A DNA stretch of 64,000 nt from Mesodorylaimus sp. YZB2_4 (taxonomy: Eukaryota > Nematoda > Enoplea > Dorylaimida > Dorylaimidae), in NCBI GenBank assembly GCA_030248295.1, contig JASANH010000103.1, positions 1-64,000 on the forward strand, in the 5' to 3' direction. Positions 32,824 to 45,048 of the stretch are shown here, piece after piece. The position numbers were made by a program, and so were the translations under genes. The notes below the pieces were generated by a model, which was given only the letters and a program-made list of their open reading frames with translations, ran no database searches and was not told the DNA's origin. The first letter of the stretch is position 1; each line of letters opens with the position of its first letter.

Positions 32824-35800
32824 ATGGCGTCGAAGATGAATGGTGAGCAGAAACCGAAGGCCAGTGGGGCATCGGTGCCATTTGATAAGTTGCCGGAGGA
32901 GAAGAGGAGGAGGCTGAAGGCGTTGTACGAGCAGCTGGATTCGAACAAGGATGGCAAGGTGAATGTGAAGGAGTTGGCGGCGGCGTTGAAGAAACGCGTG
33001 GACAATGTGAAAGATGCTTCGACTTACGCTGAGGTACGAGTCATGGACTATGTCGTGCCACACCTCAACTTCATTCTGTGGGACGATCAGGGACTGTAGA
33101 ATGTGGACTCACGTCAGGGGGAAGGAATCCCACTACACACTGCCAGCACCGAATGGCCAGGGCCCCTGATAAGTTGTGGATGGTCCCAGCAATGCCTGGT
33201 TATTGGCCCTCGGTTGCGGCCTCCCGGGCGCCCTGGTCATTGGATACCCTGTCCTGCATGTGCTGAGCATGACATCAAGTAGGCGGGCGGTCAGATACTT
33301 CAGGTGCGTTCTGGACATCTGTACTCCATTTTCATGGTATGTGTGCCTTTGCCAGATCTCCTCAACCCCCTTTCTGTGATGCGGGCTGTTGTGGGTGCCT
33401 GCCCTATTCTCTGGTGCATATCTGCTGGGCACACCCGTCTGATATGATACACTGATTGGGAGTACTTCACAGCGTGTGTTTAGGAAATCATGAAAAAGGC
33501 GGACTTGACGCACGATTCGGAGATAGATTTCAATGAATTCGCAACTTATATGCTGTCACACGAAAGGAAACTGGCTTTGACATTTCGGGATTTGGATCGA
33601 AACAACGATGGTATGTATGCTCAGTGTTGTCCGTCAGTGTGCGTATTCGAATGTCATCTTTCTCAGGTGTTATCGACTTCCATGAAGTCAAGAAGCATTT
33701 GGAAGATTTGGGGCTGTCGAATATATCCGATCAACAAGCGCAAGAGATCATTGCCAAGTGAGTCTATGTGGGCATTGTCTGGGTGCTAAGGAGTGTGTGT
33801 GCACATTTTCCCGCCATTTTGCAAATTTGAATTTTTGCCTAAAATGTATTTTTTACAATGAATATGCGTATAGCAGCTGTAGTGATTTTATAAGAGCCCG
33901 TGGTACTGGGTAAATTATGCACTGGCCCCCCTCTATGCCCAGGGGTGTATAGTACCTATTTGGTTTGGTATTTTCTAGGATGGACTTGAACGGGAGTAAT
34001 ACGGTTGCTCTGGACGAGTTTCAGCATTATTTCATGTTCCATCCGTCTTCCACAGCTGAAGCTATCGGGAAGTATTGGCAGCGAAGTTTGGTGAGTTCTG
34101 TGGGAAAGGGATGAAAAGAGCAGGCCTTCTAAAAAGAGGAGTCAAGCCCATAAAATCAATGATGCTCTATTCGAACCTGATTGGTTTGTTACTAGGCAGA
34201 AGCGTACTGTGGCATGCAGTAACAGATATGTCTTTTTCAGTACTTTGATATGGGCGATCAGGCGATTCCAGTTCACTTTATGGAAGATACGAGTGCTTGG
34301 TGGAAGTACCTGCCGGCTGGGGGCATCGCTGGTGGTGTGTCGCGTACATCGACAGCTCCACTGGAACGTCTGAAAGTATTCTTACAGGTGAATGGTGGGA
34401 GAAGTGATGGGTGCCATCATGTCTATGTCTCGTGGGGTTTCGAGTCCAGTGCTTATCTGACATCCGAGGCTCGTGAAGTTGACTCAGTTAGATACCACGG
34501 GGTGACAGGGGGTGGCCGTGAGTGACTCTGGCGTGATTAGTGAGTGGGTTATTCAAGGGGTATGTGTTGGGTTTGAAATTGTGTTGTTTTGGATTAGGAC
34601 TGCAGATCGTCGCGGATGCTTGCTGGTGGTACAAAGTGATGGGGTCGGTAGAGCATACTTGACTCACCCCACTTCAGGGCCCTGCAATATTACGCTTATG
34701 CCCGAGTTCAAGCCGCTAGATCTGAGGCCATAAATGTAAATTCAGACTGTCTAGTGGCTTGTGTGCTGCGTACGTCAAAGGAGGTCTGAGAATCAGTTAC
34801 GGTATCCTGGACTGGTGGGAGCCCGTGTGGGTGCTAGAATATTGTGTCTAAAGACACACAAAAAGTTTAATCATGAGTGGGATTTGAACCCGCGTCTCTG
34901 AAATTTCAAATGAAGCGTACAAAACTGATTGTATGACCCATGCCTGTCTGGTTAGACTTGGGTGCAGGCCAGGCGACATGTGGCTGGTCCAGTCCTGCCT
35001 GTTGAATCAGGCAAATGGGCACTAACGCTTTCCGCTTCTGTGTAGGTCTATGCTAGTCGTCGAAATCGACACGGGGTGTTGAGCAGTTTGAAATACTTAT
35101 TGAACGAGGGTGGTTTGAAGGCCATGTGGCGTGGCAATGGTGTCAATGTGGTCAAGATCATGCCCGAGTCAGCCGTCAAGTTTTGGTCGTACGAGAGGGT
35201 AAGTGATTTGCTGTTTGGGAGGCAGGTTTGCAAACTGCCGAATTTGGAATTGTAGGATGAGGCATTCGTGACATTCTGACGCGGGATGGAGTTCTATCAG
35301 TTTGGGTGTCCTGGTTTAGGCATGGCCACCTACTTCCTATTACAGCTGTCCAGCATCGGGGTGTACTGTGGGAGGTGCCACCGCACCGTCCTTGTATGCA
35401 GTAGACAGGGTTCATACGAGGTTGGAACAGCTAGGAGATCCGAGAAGTGCCTGGAAAACGTGAAAAATGGAAATTTTGGAGCCAAAATCAGGGAAAATCT
35501 TTTTCCGCTCCTTGTATGAACCCTGATGCTCTGAGTGCAACATTGTATGCTGAGTGCATCATGTGTCAAGTGCCCCGTGTGCCCTGAGTGCCCATCATTG
35601 TGCCCTGGGTGCATAGTGTAGGATACAATGATTTTTTCTGTAATCGTGTAGAAATTGTTTTTGAATCGATCTAAAGGCTGATTTTCTTGCAGATGAAGCT
35701 ATTTATTGCAAGGAGGAAACAAAGCGGTCAGTTGACGGGGGCCGAGCGGTTTGTGGCGGGCACTGTGGCTGGTGTAATCTCTCAGACGGTGATTTATCCA

Positions 35801-37875
35801 TTAGAGGTATGTCAGGGCTCGCATCACAGGCAGATATGCCATGGTGTGTCCTGTTTCCTGTTGTCGACAGAAACTTCTTTTTGCCCGTTTGGATGTACAG
35901 TATATCTAATAAGTGTGAAGCAAGCACGGGGGGACTGCAGATTTATCAAGTCCAAAACTAGTTGATGCGGTAGACACGGAGATTAAACATAGAAATCAAA
36001 ACCGTACAGGAATGCGAGCAGATTCTATTCAGTATGTTATATCACAGGTCCTCAATTTAGGTGCATTAATGCTTGGCAGATTTTCCCGCCAATTTGTAAA
36101 TTTGAATTTTTGGCGGAAATACGCGTTTTGATACGTTTAAAAATTGGGCTTTACTAAAAGAATTTAATATGAGAAATCTGCTAGCGGTAATTTGGCCCTT
36201 ATTTCTTGAATCTATTATCTCGGGGGTACGGACAATATGTGCACATGGAGGAGAACCAATTACAACTTTCTCGTGAGACTCGCGGATGGGGCAAAATATA
36301 TTCGACGCAACTTTTACGCTGACTGTGCTGAGGAGGAGTCTCCCTTTCCTTTGTTATTCCGGTGGTTGTCTGTTTAAACTTTACAATGTAAATCAAATTT
36401 AGCGCCTTCTTCAGTTGAATCTAGCAGACATCGCAGCGCTTCTTACACGATTTTGGCGCGGAGTTCAAACTTGCTTGTACTGTAGCATTCATCCACACAG
36501 TGAAGCTTGTTGATGGACTGACATTTTCTTGCAGGTTTTAAAAACTCGTTTGGCGTTGCGGAGGACGACGTATTTGAATCATGGTATGATCAATGCGTTT
36601 CGGACAGTCTATCGAACTGAAGGGTGGCGCGCGTTCACTCGGGGTTACCTACCCAATCTGATCGGAGTATGGATTGAGACAAGTGGTCTTAATGTGATTG
36701 TGATGTGCTCGGTTTGTGTTTAAGATCGCGCCGTACGCTGGAACCGAATTGGCGGTGTACGAGGTAAGAGATATGGTGTGTGGTGTGAGTGTGGGTGCGG
36801 ATGTGTGTTCTCCTCTTAGCCGTGCATCCAGCTTAAAGGACTGATGGTTAAGAGATTGAGTATGTCATGATTGGATAAGCTGTTTATGTTTAATTTTACC
36901 AGTGCTTACATGAATGCACGGCTAACAGGAGAACAGTGACTTGATATAAGTAACTACTGTGCTCATTTAGTCCAGGTCTTAGGACACATTCGGTTTTATA
37001 ATCTACGCAAAAAGTTTCCCTGTGGTAGTCTTGATACCTATGTCCTGCGGCAGGATGTGGTAGGCCAGCTCATGGTCATTCGCTGTGATGGTGTTGATGC
37101 AGGAGTGTGGTGCCTTCTCCCCCCCCCCCCCCAGTTTCCCCCGTCGAATAGTTTCCCAGTCTTGCACCCATTTTGTAATGGGTGAACCTGACTTGTTCGA
37201 TCAGACCTGATTGCCCAAGCATGCTAAATGTTCAAGAAATAATGCATCTGTGACTGAGTTTGGTTTTCTGTTAGCCGTGCGGTAAGCATTCAGACTTTTC
37301 TGCTGTGGGATAACAAAATGCGCATTATCTGCTGTGAGATATAGTTGATCATTAAAGTGTGTTGTGCGATTTGATAGATCGATAGAGTTGATCATTTGTG
37401 TTTATGGCTAGAGCATGCTTGAGAAGTGCACGGCTACAAGAAAAACAGGGTTTGGTATGATGCGAAGTGGATTTGAATGTCGGTTTTGTTTTTGTAGACT
37501 CTGAAGAACATTTGTATCAGTCGATATTTTGCCAACGAAGATCCTGGTGTGATGGTTTTACTTGGGTGTGGTATAGCGAGTAGTTCAGTGGCTCAAATTG
37601 TCAGTTATCCATTGGCGCTTGTTCGAACGAGGCTGCAGGCGCACGGTGACAGCGCGTACCATAAGCCGAGTAAGATTATAAAGCCCGACTTCGTTTTAGC
37701 TACAGATCAGCCCGATACGATGCGGGGCCAGTTCAGGTATATATTAAAGAATGAGGGGGTGGTGGGTTTGTATCGAGGGTTGGTCCCCAATTTTATGAAG
37801 GTCTTACCGTCTGTCGGCATAAGCTATGTGGTGTTCGAAGTAGTTAGGAAGCAGTTAGGTGTTAGTAGTATTTAG
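32824..37875 (+). CDS. Calcium-dependent mitochondrial ATP-Mg/Pi carrier (SCaMC type), copy 2
   Basis: Eleven exons: 32824-33033, 33484-33610, 33667-33757, 33979-34090, 34241-34387, 35046-35198, 35693-35806, 36535-36666, 36725-36763, 37498-37645 and 37700-37875; 482 residues. Exons 2-11 have exactly the lengths of copy 1 (127/91/112/147/153/114/132/39/148/176), proof of tandem duplication. EF-hand loops 1 ([12 protein letters not shown]) and 3 ([14 protein letters not shown]) look functional. Carrier signatures are PLERLK, PLEVLK and PLALVR. The last intron (37646-37699) is only 54 nt, a multiple of three with no stop, so read-through would insert 18 residues; the matching splice position in copy 1 argues that it is an intron. 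Intron 4 uses a normal GT donor. Confidence 0.95.
34850..34960 (-). repeat. tRNA-like SINE fragment in SCaMC-2 intron 5
   Basis: The minus strand has GACGCGGGTTCAAATCCC, a well-formed B box/T arm, preceded by GGTCATACAATCAG. The 5' half does not fold as a tRNA and no acceptor stem pairs, so it is treated as a SINE head remnant. Confidence 0.4.
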
Positions 37876-38194
37876 TGTGCTGGCTCATCTTCCTTCGATG
37901 TGCGATTGTAAAGTGCTCTCGAGTTTTTCTCCTGATGGCCATAACAGTGTCTCGGTGTCTCTTAGGGCTTTGATGTTTAGGGAAGGTCCGAGTTGAGTTT
38001 GGACTCTGCTGTTGATACTGCTCGTCGTTGTACAGGTGCAGTGATAATCCTCACGTCAGATGTATCTCCTTTGCGATGAGTAAAGTGTCAGGAATGTGTG
38101 GCCTGGGTGATGTCGATCCGTGGTGGCGGAGAGTACTTGAGGGATGGTCAGCGTGGGCTTGAGGATTTGTGTGGGTGTATTGCAGGAAATAGAA
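37876..38194. promoter_or_regulatory. Short spacer between SCaMC-2 and NELF-E
   Basis: 319 bp hold the 3' flank of SCaMC-2 and the start region of NELF-E on the same strand. No repeat seen; no defined promoter element recognised. Confidence 0.35.
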
Positions 38195-41100
38195 ATGTCG
38201 TTTCCATCGTCGCTAACGGAAGAAGAATTGGAATTGAAGGCCATGTTTGAAACGTTGAAGCGTGTGGTAAGTGGTCTGTTCTGTGGGAGGGGTGTGAGTA
38301 AGTGGGCTTGGAGCCAGTGAATATCAGTCGGCAAGCCGAGGTGATGAGTCACCAATGGGGGGGGGGGGGCTGATGAGCTCGACTGATGTGCTTTGCTCTG
38401 TGACGTAGGTACTTTACGTGTGTGACTGCATTATGTTTATTTATTAACCGGAAATGGAGCTGAAATCGTTGCATGCCCGGAAACCGTGAAAAACGGGCGA
38501 TGGGTAATTGAAAAAAGGCTAATCTTTGTTTATTAGATTAAAGCGAACGGGATGGGGAATTAAGTGGCTGGTTCAGGGAATTTAACGCCTTGTGCGTATA
38601 CTATCCGTTCAGCACAGCGCTATGAACGAAATGGTTGTCCAACATGAGTGGCAAAAGTTTGATCAAAAGAATGCACAGAAATGGGGGGGGATAACCTGTC
38701 CAAGAATTTTGCAAAAGCAGGAAGCACTGTCAGGAATTTGAGGAGAACCAGTCTGCTGAGGAGAGCTGTCACGTGACAGCTCGGCCAATGCATTTTTTTG
38801 CGTTGCAAACAGTGATCAGTCGCCCACCTGTTTCGCGCTGTGTGCTTCAGTAGCATTGATCTGTATTGTATTAATCAATATTGATAAGGATCAGAGTTAC
38901 TCTAACTGAACCAGCAGTGATGGATGATCTGATGATCAGGTATCAGTGTGATCAGGTCACTGATCAGTGGTAGTGACCGCTAAACGGTGGATCACTGATC
39001 GGTGGTTAGTCACTACCACTGGTGTGGTGATCAATGACCATAGATGAGGTCACTCATAAGTGGTGATCATTTATCAGGTCACTGACCAAAGGCCAGATCA
39101 GTAATCAGCACATATGACATGACAGACAACTGATCCTGCCATGTTATGCTGACTGTCTCACTCTGTCTCCCACCAGTGCTGATCCAGTGTCCAGCTGGTA
39201 TCTGGTCTGGATTTTGTTGCGATGTGATGCGGTGCAATCATCTGAGCCGAGCCTTACACTAGCTGCAACCAAAGATCCTCTAGCGTATTCCGCGAAGTAC
39301 GTCGTTAACACAGGTGGTTTCTCAGCAGCCCTGGGATGAGGTTGAATGCTTGTGATTTGTCTCACTCATGCTAGCGTACCAGCAGTGTGCCCATCGGTGG
39401 GCGCAATTCTCGCACTCAAGCAGTCAGGTTGCTGTTTCACGGGTCTTTGACCACTAGGTGCTCTGAGTTTTCACTGCTGCATCACCTACTCTAGGTCAGA
39501 CTCTTGGGATTCATCGTGGGGTGTCGGGCGCCTAGACTCAACCGCCAGGCCCGGGTTGTGGCCTAGCGGTAGGTGTCTGCCTCTCACGTTGGGTGCGCAC
39601 TTGAACGGGAGGGTTCGACTCCCACCTGGGTAAAAAAATGATTCTGTTCCTTGGCCCTCGAGTGCGTTGTGTAGTGCTTCGCTATGGATAAAATATTACA
39701 TGACATGGCTTGACAACACAATCAGGCAAGGCTGGAAAGAATGTGGTGACACTTCGCTTGACGCAGAGATGCATACGTGCTAGTTGAAGCTGGCCCCGTG
39801 GTTGCCCTTCGCCGGAACTCCATCAAAATTAATTATAACACGCATCAGCGGTCTGGTGTGAGCAGAAAAGTGTCATTTGCGTGTCAAACCATGTAAGGGC
39901 TAATTTTTTTAGAAGAAACTAGCACAAACGGTCAAAATAACACCTGCCACTTCGGCTAAAGGCGATTCGGAATCTACGAAACAGACAAGAAAACGAAGTA
40001 AGATATTGTAGCTGGATTTGTACATGAGATTGAGGGGGATTTCCCTGGCTTGGCCATTTAGAAGAGTGTTTCGTCCCTACCTACAAGAACGGTACATATC
40101 AATTACAAAATTTGAAATTGGCGGGAAAATTTGCATAAAAAATTTAACAACAAACTTGCACATTTGCATTCACAAAATTGCGAAGTACACTCACTGCGTT
40201 CATATCTTGACCGAACATGGAGGTTTATAATGTATTATTCTAGATTTGGACGAAATAGCTGGGGCGACAGAAGAAGCTAAACGATTGGTGAAGGCTGGCG
40301 TAAGTGACTGGTTCTTTTTCGTCCACGCTGCAAGCACCACTGCGATGGTGAAATATCGATCAGATCAGTCTACCTGATTGATCTGATTGCTAAGTTTGGT
40401 AGCAGGAAACAGGTCACGTTCGGGCATCTTTTTGATGGGTAATCTGGAATTTCTGGTTTTGTGTCAGCTCATTTCAAGGTGCTTGCAGCTTAGGTCTGAA
40501 GTTAAGAATGACGGTTTTTTTCGATGCAGGCCATGACAATTTCGAAAGTGGAGGAAAAACAGACGTTTAAACGGTCGAAACAACTTGATCGAAAGTTAAA
40601 GGTATGTAGTGTACTTTATTTTGGTGATAGTTTTAGTGAGATTGGATTTACAGGAAGGAGATCGAGATTCCACTGTCAAGTACCAACCGTTTACGCCGTC
40701 GAGTTTTGGTGGCGATTACACGGATGAAGTGAGTGTGCACGTGGATGACCAGAGGGTTGCCAGAGGGTCTTGGTGGGTTGCCAAGCCAGAGAGTGAGACT
40801 ATGACCTGATCGTGAGGCGGTGTCATAGAATCTGTCATGTGGGGAGATTGTATGCAGGCCACAGTATCTTCCTCCCATGTCTGGGAATTGGGTGCAGGAG
40901 GTGACACCCCAACTGGCCTTATCGGCTAAAAAGCTGAAACACGCAGCCCTCTGCACTTGTTGTATCCCGCGTATCCCGTGAATGGTGTCTTCGGGTTGAT
41001 AGCGGAGCCGTCGCCTAGTAGCTGAGCGTGACATATGGGATGAGCATGTCTAACCCGTTTGAAGGTTATGGAGGAGTGACCACTACCAAAAACCCACTTA

Positions 41101-42652
41101 GTCAAGCCATCACAGGCTCACCATAGTAACTGGGTAGGGTGTCTAAAGGCAAGATAGAAGGTAGTATAGTCTACGTTGGCCTGCCCTCTCCGCTCATTTA
41201 ATCAATACTTAGCATAGTGCACACTCTATCAAGTTTCTGTGGAATGGTTTCAGGTGATGGTGTCAGCTGCGGATAGGTTGCATTGCCGGACGAGTACCCT
41301 CCCCATGATTGGCTAGTGTCGACTAACAGTCAGCACTGAAAGGCTGGCGGGTGCTCTGCACAAACACACTTTACGCTATGCGGGGTGTAGGAAAGCTAGG
41401 TAAATGTTTCAAGCATCGGAATCAGGCCTAATCTTGATCCAGCTGCAGGCGTCTGAGGTGTGCAATATTCTGCACCAATTTAGGGGGTTTAAGGGTAGCA
41501 CAGAGTGGTTGGTAGTCAGTCAGGCCTAGTCTGTGCTTGTGACGAGCCATGGCTGGGGTTGGCACGTGGCCAACGGTCCTTGTGTTATTGACAAGGCAGG
41601 GTGTGGTTATGACGTGTGGTGTCAACTCATTATGCAGTAGGTGGCAAGCGTGTACTCGACAGGCCATAGACTTGATTGTTCGGCTTCAGCCCGCCCGTGC
41701 TCCGAGACAACAACGAGTTCCGTCACTGTACGACAGTTTTATTACGAGTGGAGAAAGTGCTGGTGGTAAGATATGGAAGGAAATAATGACTTGGCAAACT
41801 GCTAATTGATGCTGTAGGCGGTTACGGAGCCGATGCTCGTGTGCAGCGTGGTATGACCATTTATATTCGAGGATACGACTTGATGGAGGAACCCATTCGT
41901 AAGGCATTCGCGGATTTCGGTATGATTCTTTTCAAAGTCAAAGCCTATTCATTGTTGTGCATTGTTGTGGGTATCTTTAGGGAGCATAATTCGTGTTCAT
42001 GTGGAGGAACGTCGAAGGTAAGAACACGGACTGAGCACACGCTGTGATAATGCGAGTGGCCTTTATAGGAGCGCTTTTGTTGAGTATTCGTCGAATGAAG
42101 AAGCCGACAGAGCTATAAAAGAGGTAAGATATGGGTGCGCCAATGGGGAAGATTACGAATATGACATTTCCAGATGAATGGAAATATGCTCAATGGCATC
42201 ACATTGAGAGTGACCATGGCTCGGCGCCAGAATTACGTGCTTAGAAATCCGAGCGATGAATCGTCGAGCGGAGCAAGACAATCTGCACCCGAATCCTGGG
42301 CTAGTATCGGTAAGTGATTCCCTGGGGGGGGGGGGGTATGGCGTGGGAAGCTGCAGTAATGTTTTCAGTTCCAATTTCGGGCTATCCTCGAGCGAGTATT
42401 AGACGAGGTGATGAGCGGAGGAAGCCCGTATTGTAAAAAAATACGTCCTAGAAACCTTTTGTTTTAGAAAAGGGTTGTAGAGAGGCGAGGAGGAAAAGGA
42501 TGGGGACGGAGGGAAAGCCTATTAGGACGTTTATGTGCTTCTCTAAAGCGCATTTTGTTGGCTTTTCAGCGTCGGGACGAGGAGCGACGAAAGAAAGTGG
42601 CAAAGAGGAGGGCCGAGACGTAGTTAGCTACGACGACGCTGATGAGTATTGA
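38195..42652 (+). CDS. Negative elongation factor E (NELF-E, RNA-binding subunit)
   Basis: Eleven exons: 38195-38266, 39913-39997, 40244-40299, 40530-40601, 40654-40728, 41690-41765, 41818-41919, 41981-42017, 42069-42123, 42174-42309 and 42570-42652, giving 282 residues. The order follows NELF-E: N-terminal LTEEELELKAMFETLKRV, then GATEEAKRLVKAGAM and FKRSKQLDRKLK, a VPSLYDSFITS element, one RRM with RNP2 MTIYIRGY and RNP1-like RSAFVEYS, the ESWASI element, and an acidic Tyr/Asp tail (VVSYDDADEY). NELF pauses RNA polymerase II near promoters; this subunit contacts nascent RNA. The Arg-Asp dipeptide repeat of vertebrate NELF-E is absent, making the protein about 100 residues shorter. Intron 1 (1.6 kb) holds a SINE and an ATGATCA-rich repeat. 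Confidence 0.93.
38925..39115. repeat. Imperfect GATCA-rich repeat cluster in NELF-E intron 1
   Basis: Multiple occurrences of TCACTGATCAG, TGATCAGGT and GTGATCA in both orientations within 190 bp, including the near-palindrome GGTCACTGATCAGTGGTAG followed by TGACC. Looks like a degenerate tandem or palindromic satellite; no unit length is clear. Confidence 0.55.
39553..39717 (+). repeat. Best full-length copy of tRNA-derived SINE family B
   Basis: About 165 bp. A box TGGCCTAGCGG at 39559-39569 and B box GGTTCGACTCC at 39612-39622, both at consensus for internal Pol III promoters. After the tRNA head comes the body block CTCGAGTGCGTTGTGTAGTG and GCTATGGATAAA, then a short CATGA-type tail. 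Other copies: 20269-20420, 23891-24054, 29862-30018, 30213-30358 and 30421-30556. Not a tRNA gene: the anticodon arm and acceptor stem do not pair properly. Confidence 0.85.
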
Positions 42653-43095
42653 CGGGTTTCTTGCCTTGTTTGTACGTGCTGATGCCTGGGGGCTGGCCTA
42701 GATTAAACGAATGCTGTCACCGGGAAACTGAATAGCCCGATGGCCCTCGCGTGCGAACAATGTTACAGGGCCAAGCACGGCTAGCGACTATTGTCATACG
42801 AAGCAGACATGATGACGATATGCTCTAGGCGCTTTTAACATTCGGGGAAAAAGATCAATCAATCAAGAAGACTCGTGAGAGTAACGAAAAACTCGTTTTC
42901 TTTTAATGAATATACCAAAAGTTCCTTTTTCGTGCGAGAACTGTGGAGTACACGCATTATAATACATTTTGTACAATGCACTGACGTAAAACGGGCAAAT
43001 ATGTGAGAGTGGAGCATAGAAAATATGATATTGCTAAGAGTCGAAGAGCAAGGCGGACTGTAAACGAGAAGGCCGTACATGGAATGGGATAGGAG
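42653..43095. other. Convergent 3' flank between NELF-E and the one-TM gene
   Basis: 443 bp between two stop codons on opposite strands. No coding or repeat signature; it should contain both terminators. Confidence 0.4.
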
Positions 43096-43713
43096 TCAGG
43101 TGATGGAGGGTGATTTCTCGATGAATCCATCCCTGAACGCATTCTCGCTGGGCGATCGTCGATTTAGACTGGAATAATGGGCTGGTGGTGGGGAGGAAGA
43201 GTGGAGGACTGCGGCGGTACCCGTGTGATTATCGACGACGAGTTGCTGCCTTTTGCCACCGCTCGGCTCCAACGAATCGGCCATGGCGACGACGAGACGA
43301 TTTTGATTGTGAAATGGCATTTTATTTGGATTTCTTGTTGAATTTCTGTATCTGTATCCGTCGATGGTTTTGATAGCGCTGCCATTGGGAGGCGGCGGCA
43401 TCATATCGTCCCACTCGTTCGTATTTTGTCCCCCGCCTCCGCTCTCGCCATCATCGAATCGACTATTACTCCTGGCTTGAGTGCCATTTCGAAATCTGCT
43501 CGGTCGATGTGTGCCCAAACTGCTGCTCGTATCATCGGCACCAGAGGCTCGTCGACGGGTGCAAAGTATGAGGGCGTAGAGAAGTATGGCCACGTAGCAC
43601 GAGACAGTCAATGCGATAAAACAAATTCGAATATCATTCAAATATGCTCTCATTTCGTGCAAATCTTCAGTCAATCGAATATATTTACCAACGAATGTAT
43701 CCAAACTGGCCAT
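43096..43713 (-). CDS. Single-pass membrane protein with a long polar tail, unknown function
   Basis: An intronless 205-residue frame starting at 43713. There is no cleavable leader. Residues 1-28 are polar with a heptad-like stretch (LTEDLHEMRAYLNDI), 29-51 form one transmembrane span (IRICFIALTVSCYVAILLYA...), CTRRR follows as a stop-transfer signal, and 55-205 are Ser/Asn/Gly/Pro-rich and probably disordered (includes MMPPPPNG). By positive-inside logic the tail is cytosolic (type III orientation). Convergent with NELF-E. No family recognised; synonymous-looking codon structure and clear topology support a real gene, but expression evidence is lacking. Confidence 0.6.
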   Translation of the reverse strand: MASLDTFVGKYIRLTEDLHEMRAYLNDIRICFIALTVSCYVAILLYALILCTRRRASGADDTSSSLGTHRPSRFRNGTQARSNSRFDDGESGGGGQNTNEWDDMMPPPPNGSAIKTIDGYRYRNSTRNPNKMPFHNQNRLVVAMADSLEPSGGKRQQLVVDNHTGTAAVLHSSSPPPAHYSSLNRRSPSENAFRDGFIEKSPSIT

Positions 43714-45048
43714 TGTCGAAATTTGTACAAAACGACTGGTTCACCCTTCGACTAGAATATATCGATTTATGAGAGCCAATTAAAAATTGGACTTGAGAAA
43801 ATGTAAAGCAGATGGCTCAATTCACGACCCGAATTAGGACCCGAGGGTCGAAATTGCGAATGGATAGATCACTCGGGGCATCATCGATCCAGTCGAGTAA
43901 AAAAGACTGGATTAGAAACTCGACGGCACACTGGGCTACCCTCGGCTGGTTCGAGGAATAGAAGAGGCGCGCGAGAATGTAACTGCCGGTTTCGACTTAC
44001 GTAAGAGTGGGGGGGGGGGGCTAACGACTGGTGCGAGAATGTCAAACGGGGATGACAAGCAGTTGGCTAATCGAGCTGTGTCGAGTGTCCTATTCAATCA
44101 GTGAAATTGTACTGGCCGAGCTAATGTTTTAATGCTGGCACGACGAGTGTGCGCTCGAATGGTCGAAGCTAAGACGAATTAGAAATGGTGAAAGCTAATA
44201 AGATAAGAATATTGGAAGGCTGCGGAATCGACCTGTCAACCACCGCTGCGCTCGTCCGACCGTAAATGCCAATGAGCGAGGGGCAGTGTCGACTAGGCGC
44301 CACGTGATTGCAACCCTTAATGGCGCTTGACTCGCTTGGAAACAGCAGCTGCTTGTATCACTCAATACTGGACAGGCCGACCAGGGCACTTCTCCTATTC
44401 CACTCTCTACGCCTACTAACACCCATTCGTCAATTCCTTTCCTAAACTCATTATTTGTTGGTGCAATTTTCAAAAGCCGAAGCCCAAGAAGCACAATTGA
44501 CGTCAAAAGCGCACCTGGAAAGCGTTCGTAGCTAGTTCATTTTTGGTTATTCTCTTAAATAGCACACCAGTCGTCTTCCTCGTTCCACGTCACACACAAA
44601 AAATCGGTAATCTTTTTAGAGTGGCCTCTTTCAGAGAGGACAAAATCAACCGAGTGTAACATTTGCCAAAAAGAAGTCAACTTCCTTTCATAGAGTGGGC
44701 GACAGCTCGTACTGTAGCCACTCATAGCCCGACGGCGAGTCTGCTCTCATCTCACACCATATTGGGCATGTGAGCGAAAACCAATGCGAATATCGCAGTC
44801 TACTCAGAGAAATCCATGCAGCAGAAAAGCAAACTTTTTTATTTCAAGAGAAATGGCCAAAAATCAGAGAGAATATGTAGCAGGAATGTCATGAAATAGA
44901 ATGGCGCATCTAGTGGACGGATGGCTCGCAGTGCAAGAACACGAGAAGGTGAATCTGATTTGAGAAGGCACAGGCAGGATGCACTGGGATTTACTGTTAA
45001 TAATTCAGTTTCCCTGTCCTAGAACCCCTCAGCACTTGATGCACAATG

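Noticed and set aside
32386-33063. A 225-residue minus-strand frame
   Set aside because: It covers the antisense of SCaMC-2 exon 1 and its upstream flank; the plus-strand EF-hand exon explains the sequence.
34860-34935. A tRNA gene on the minus strand
   Set aside because: Only the T arm is convincing; the 5' half does not fold.
39553-39640. A tRNA gene
   Set aside because: Internal promoter boxes are good, but there is no paired acceptor or anticodon stem and the same head recurs with a common SINE body.
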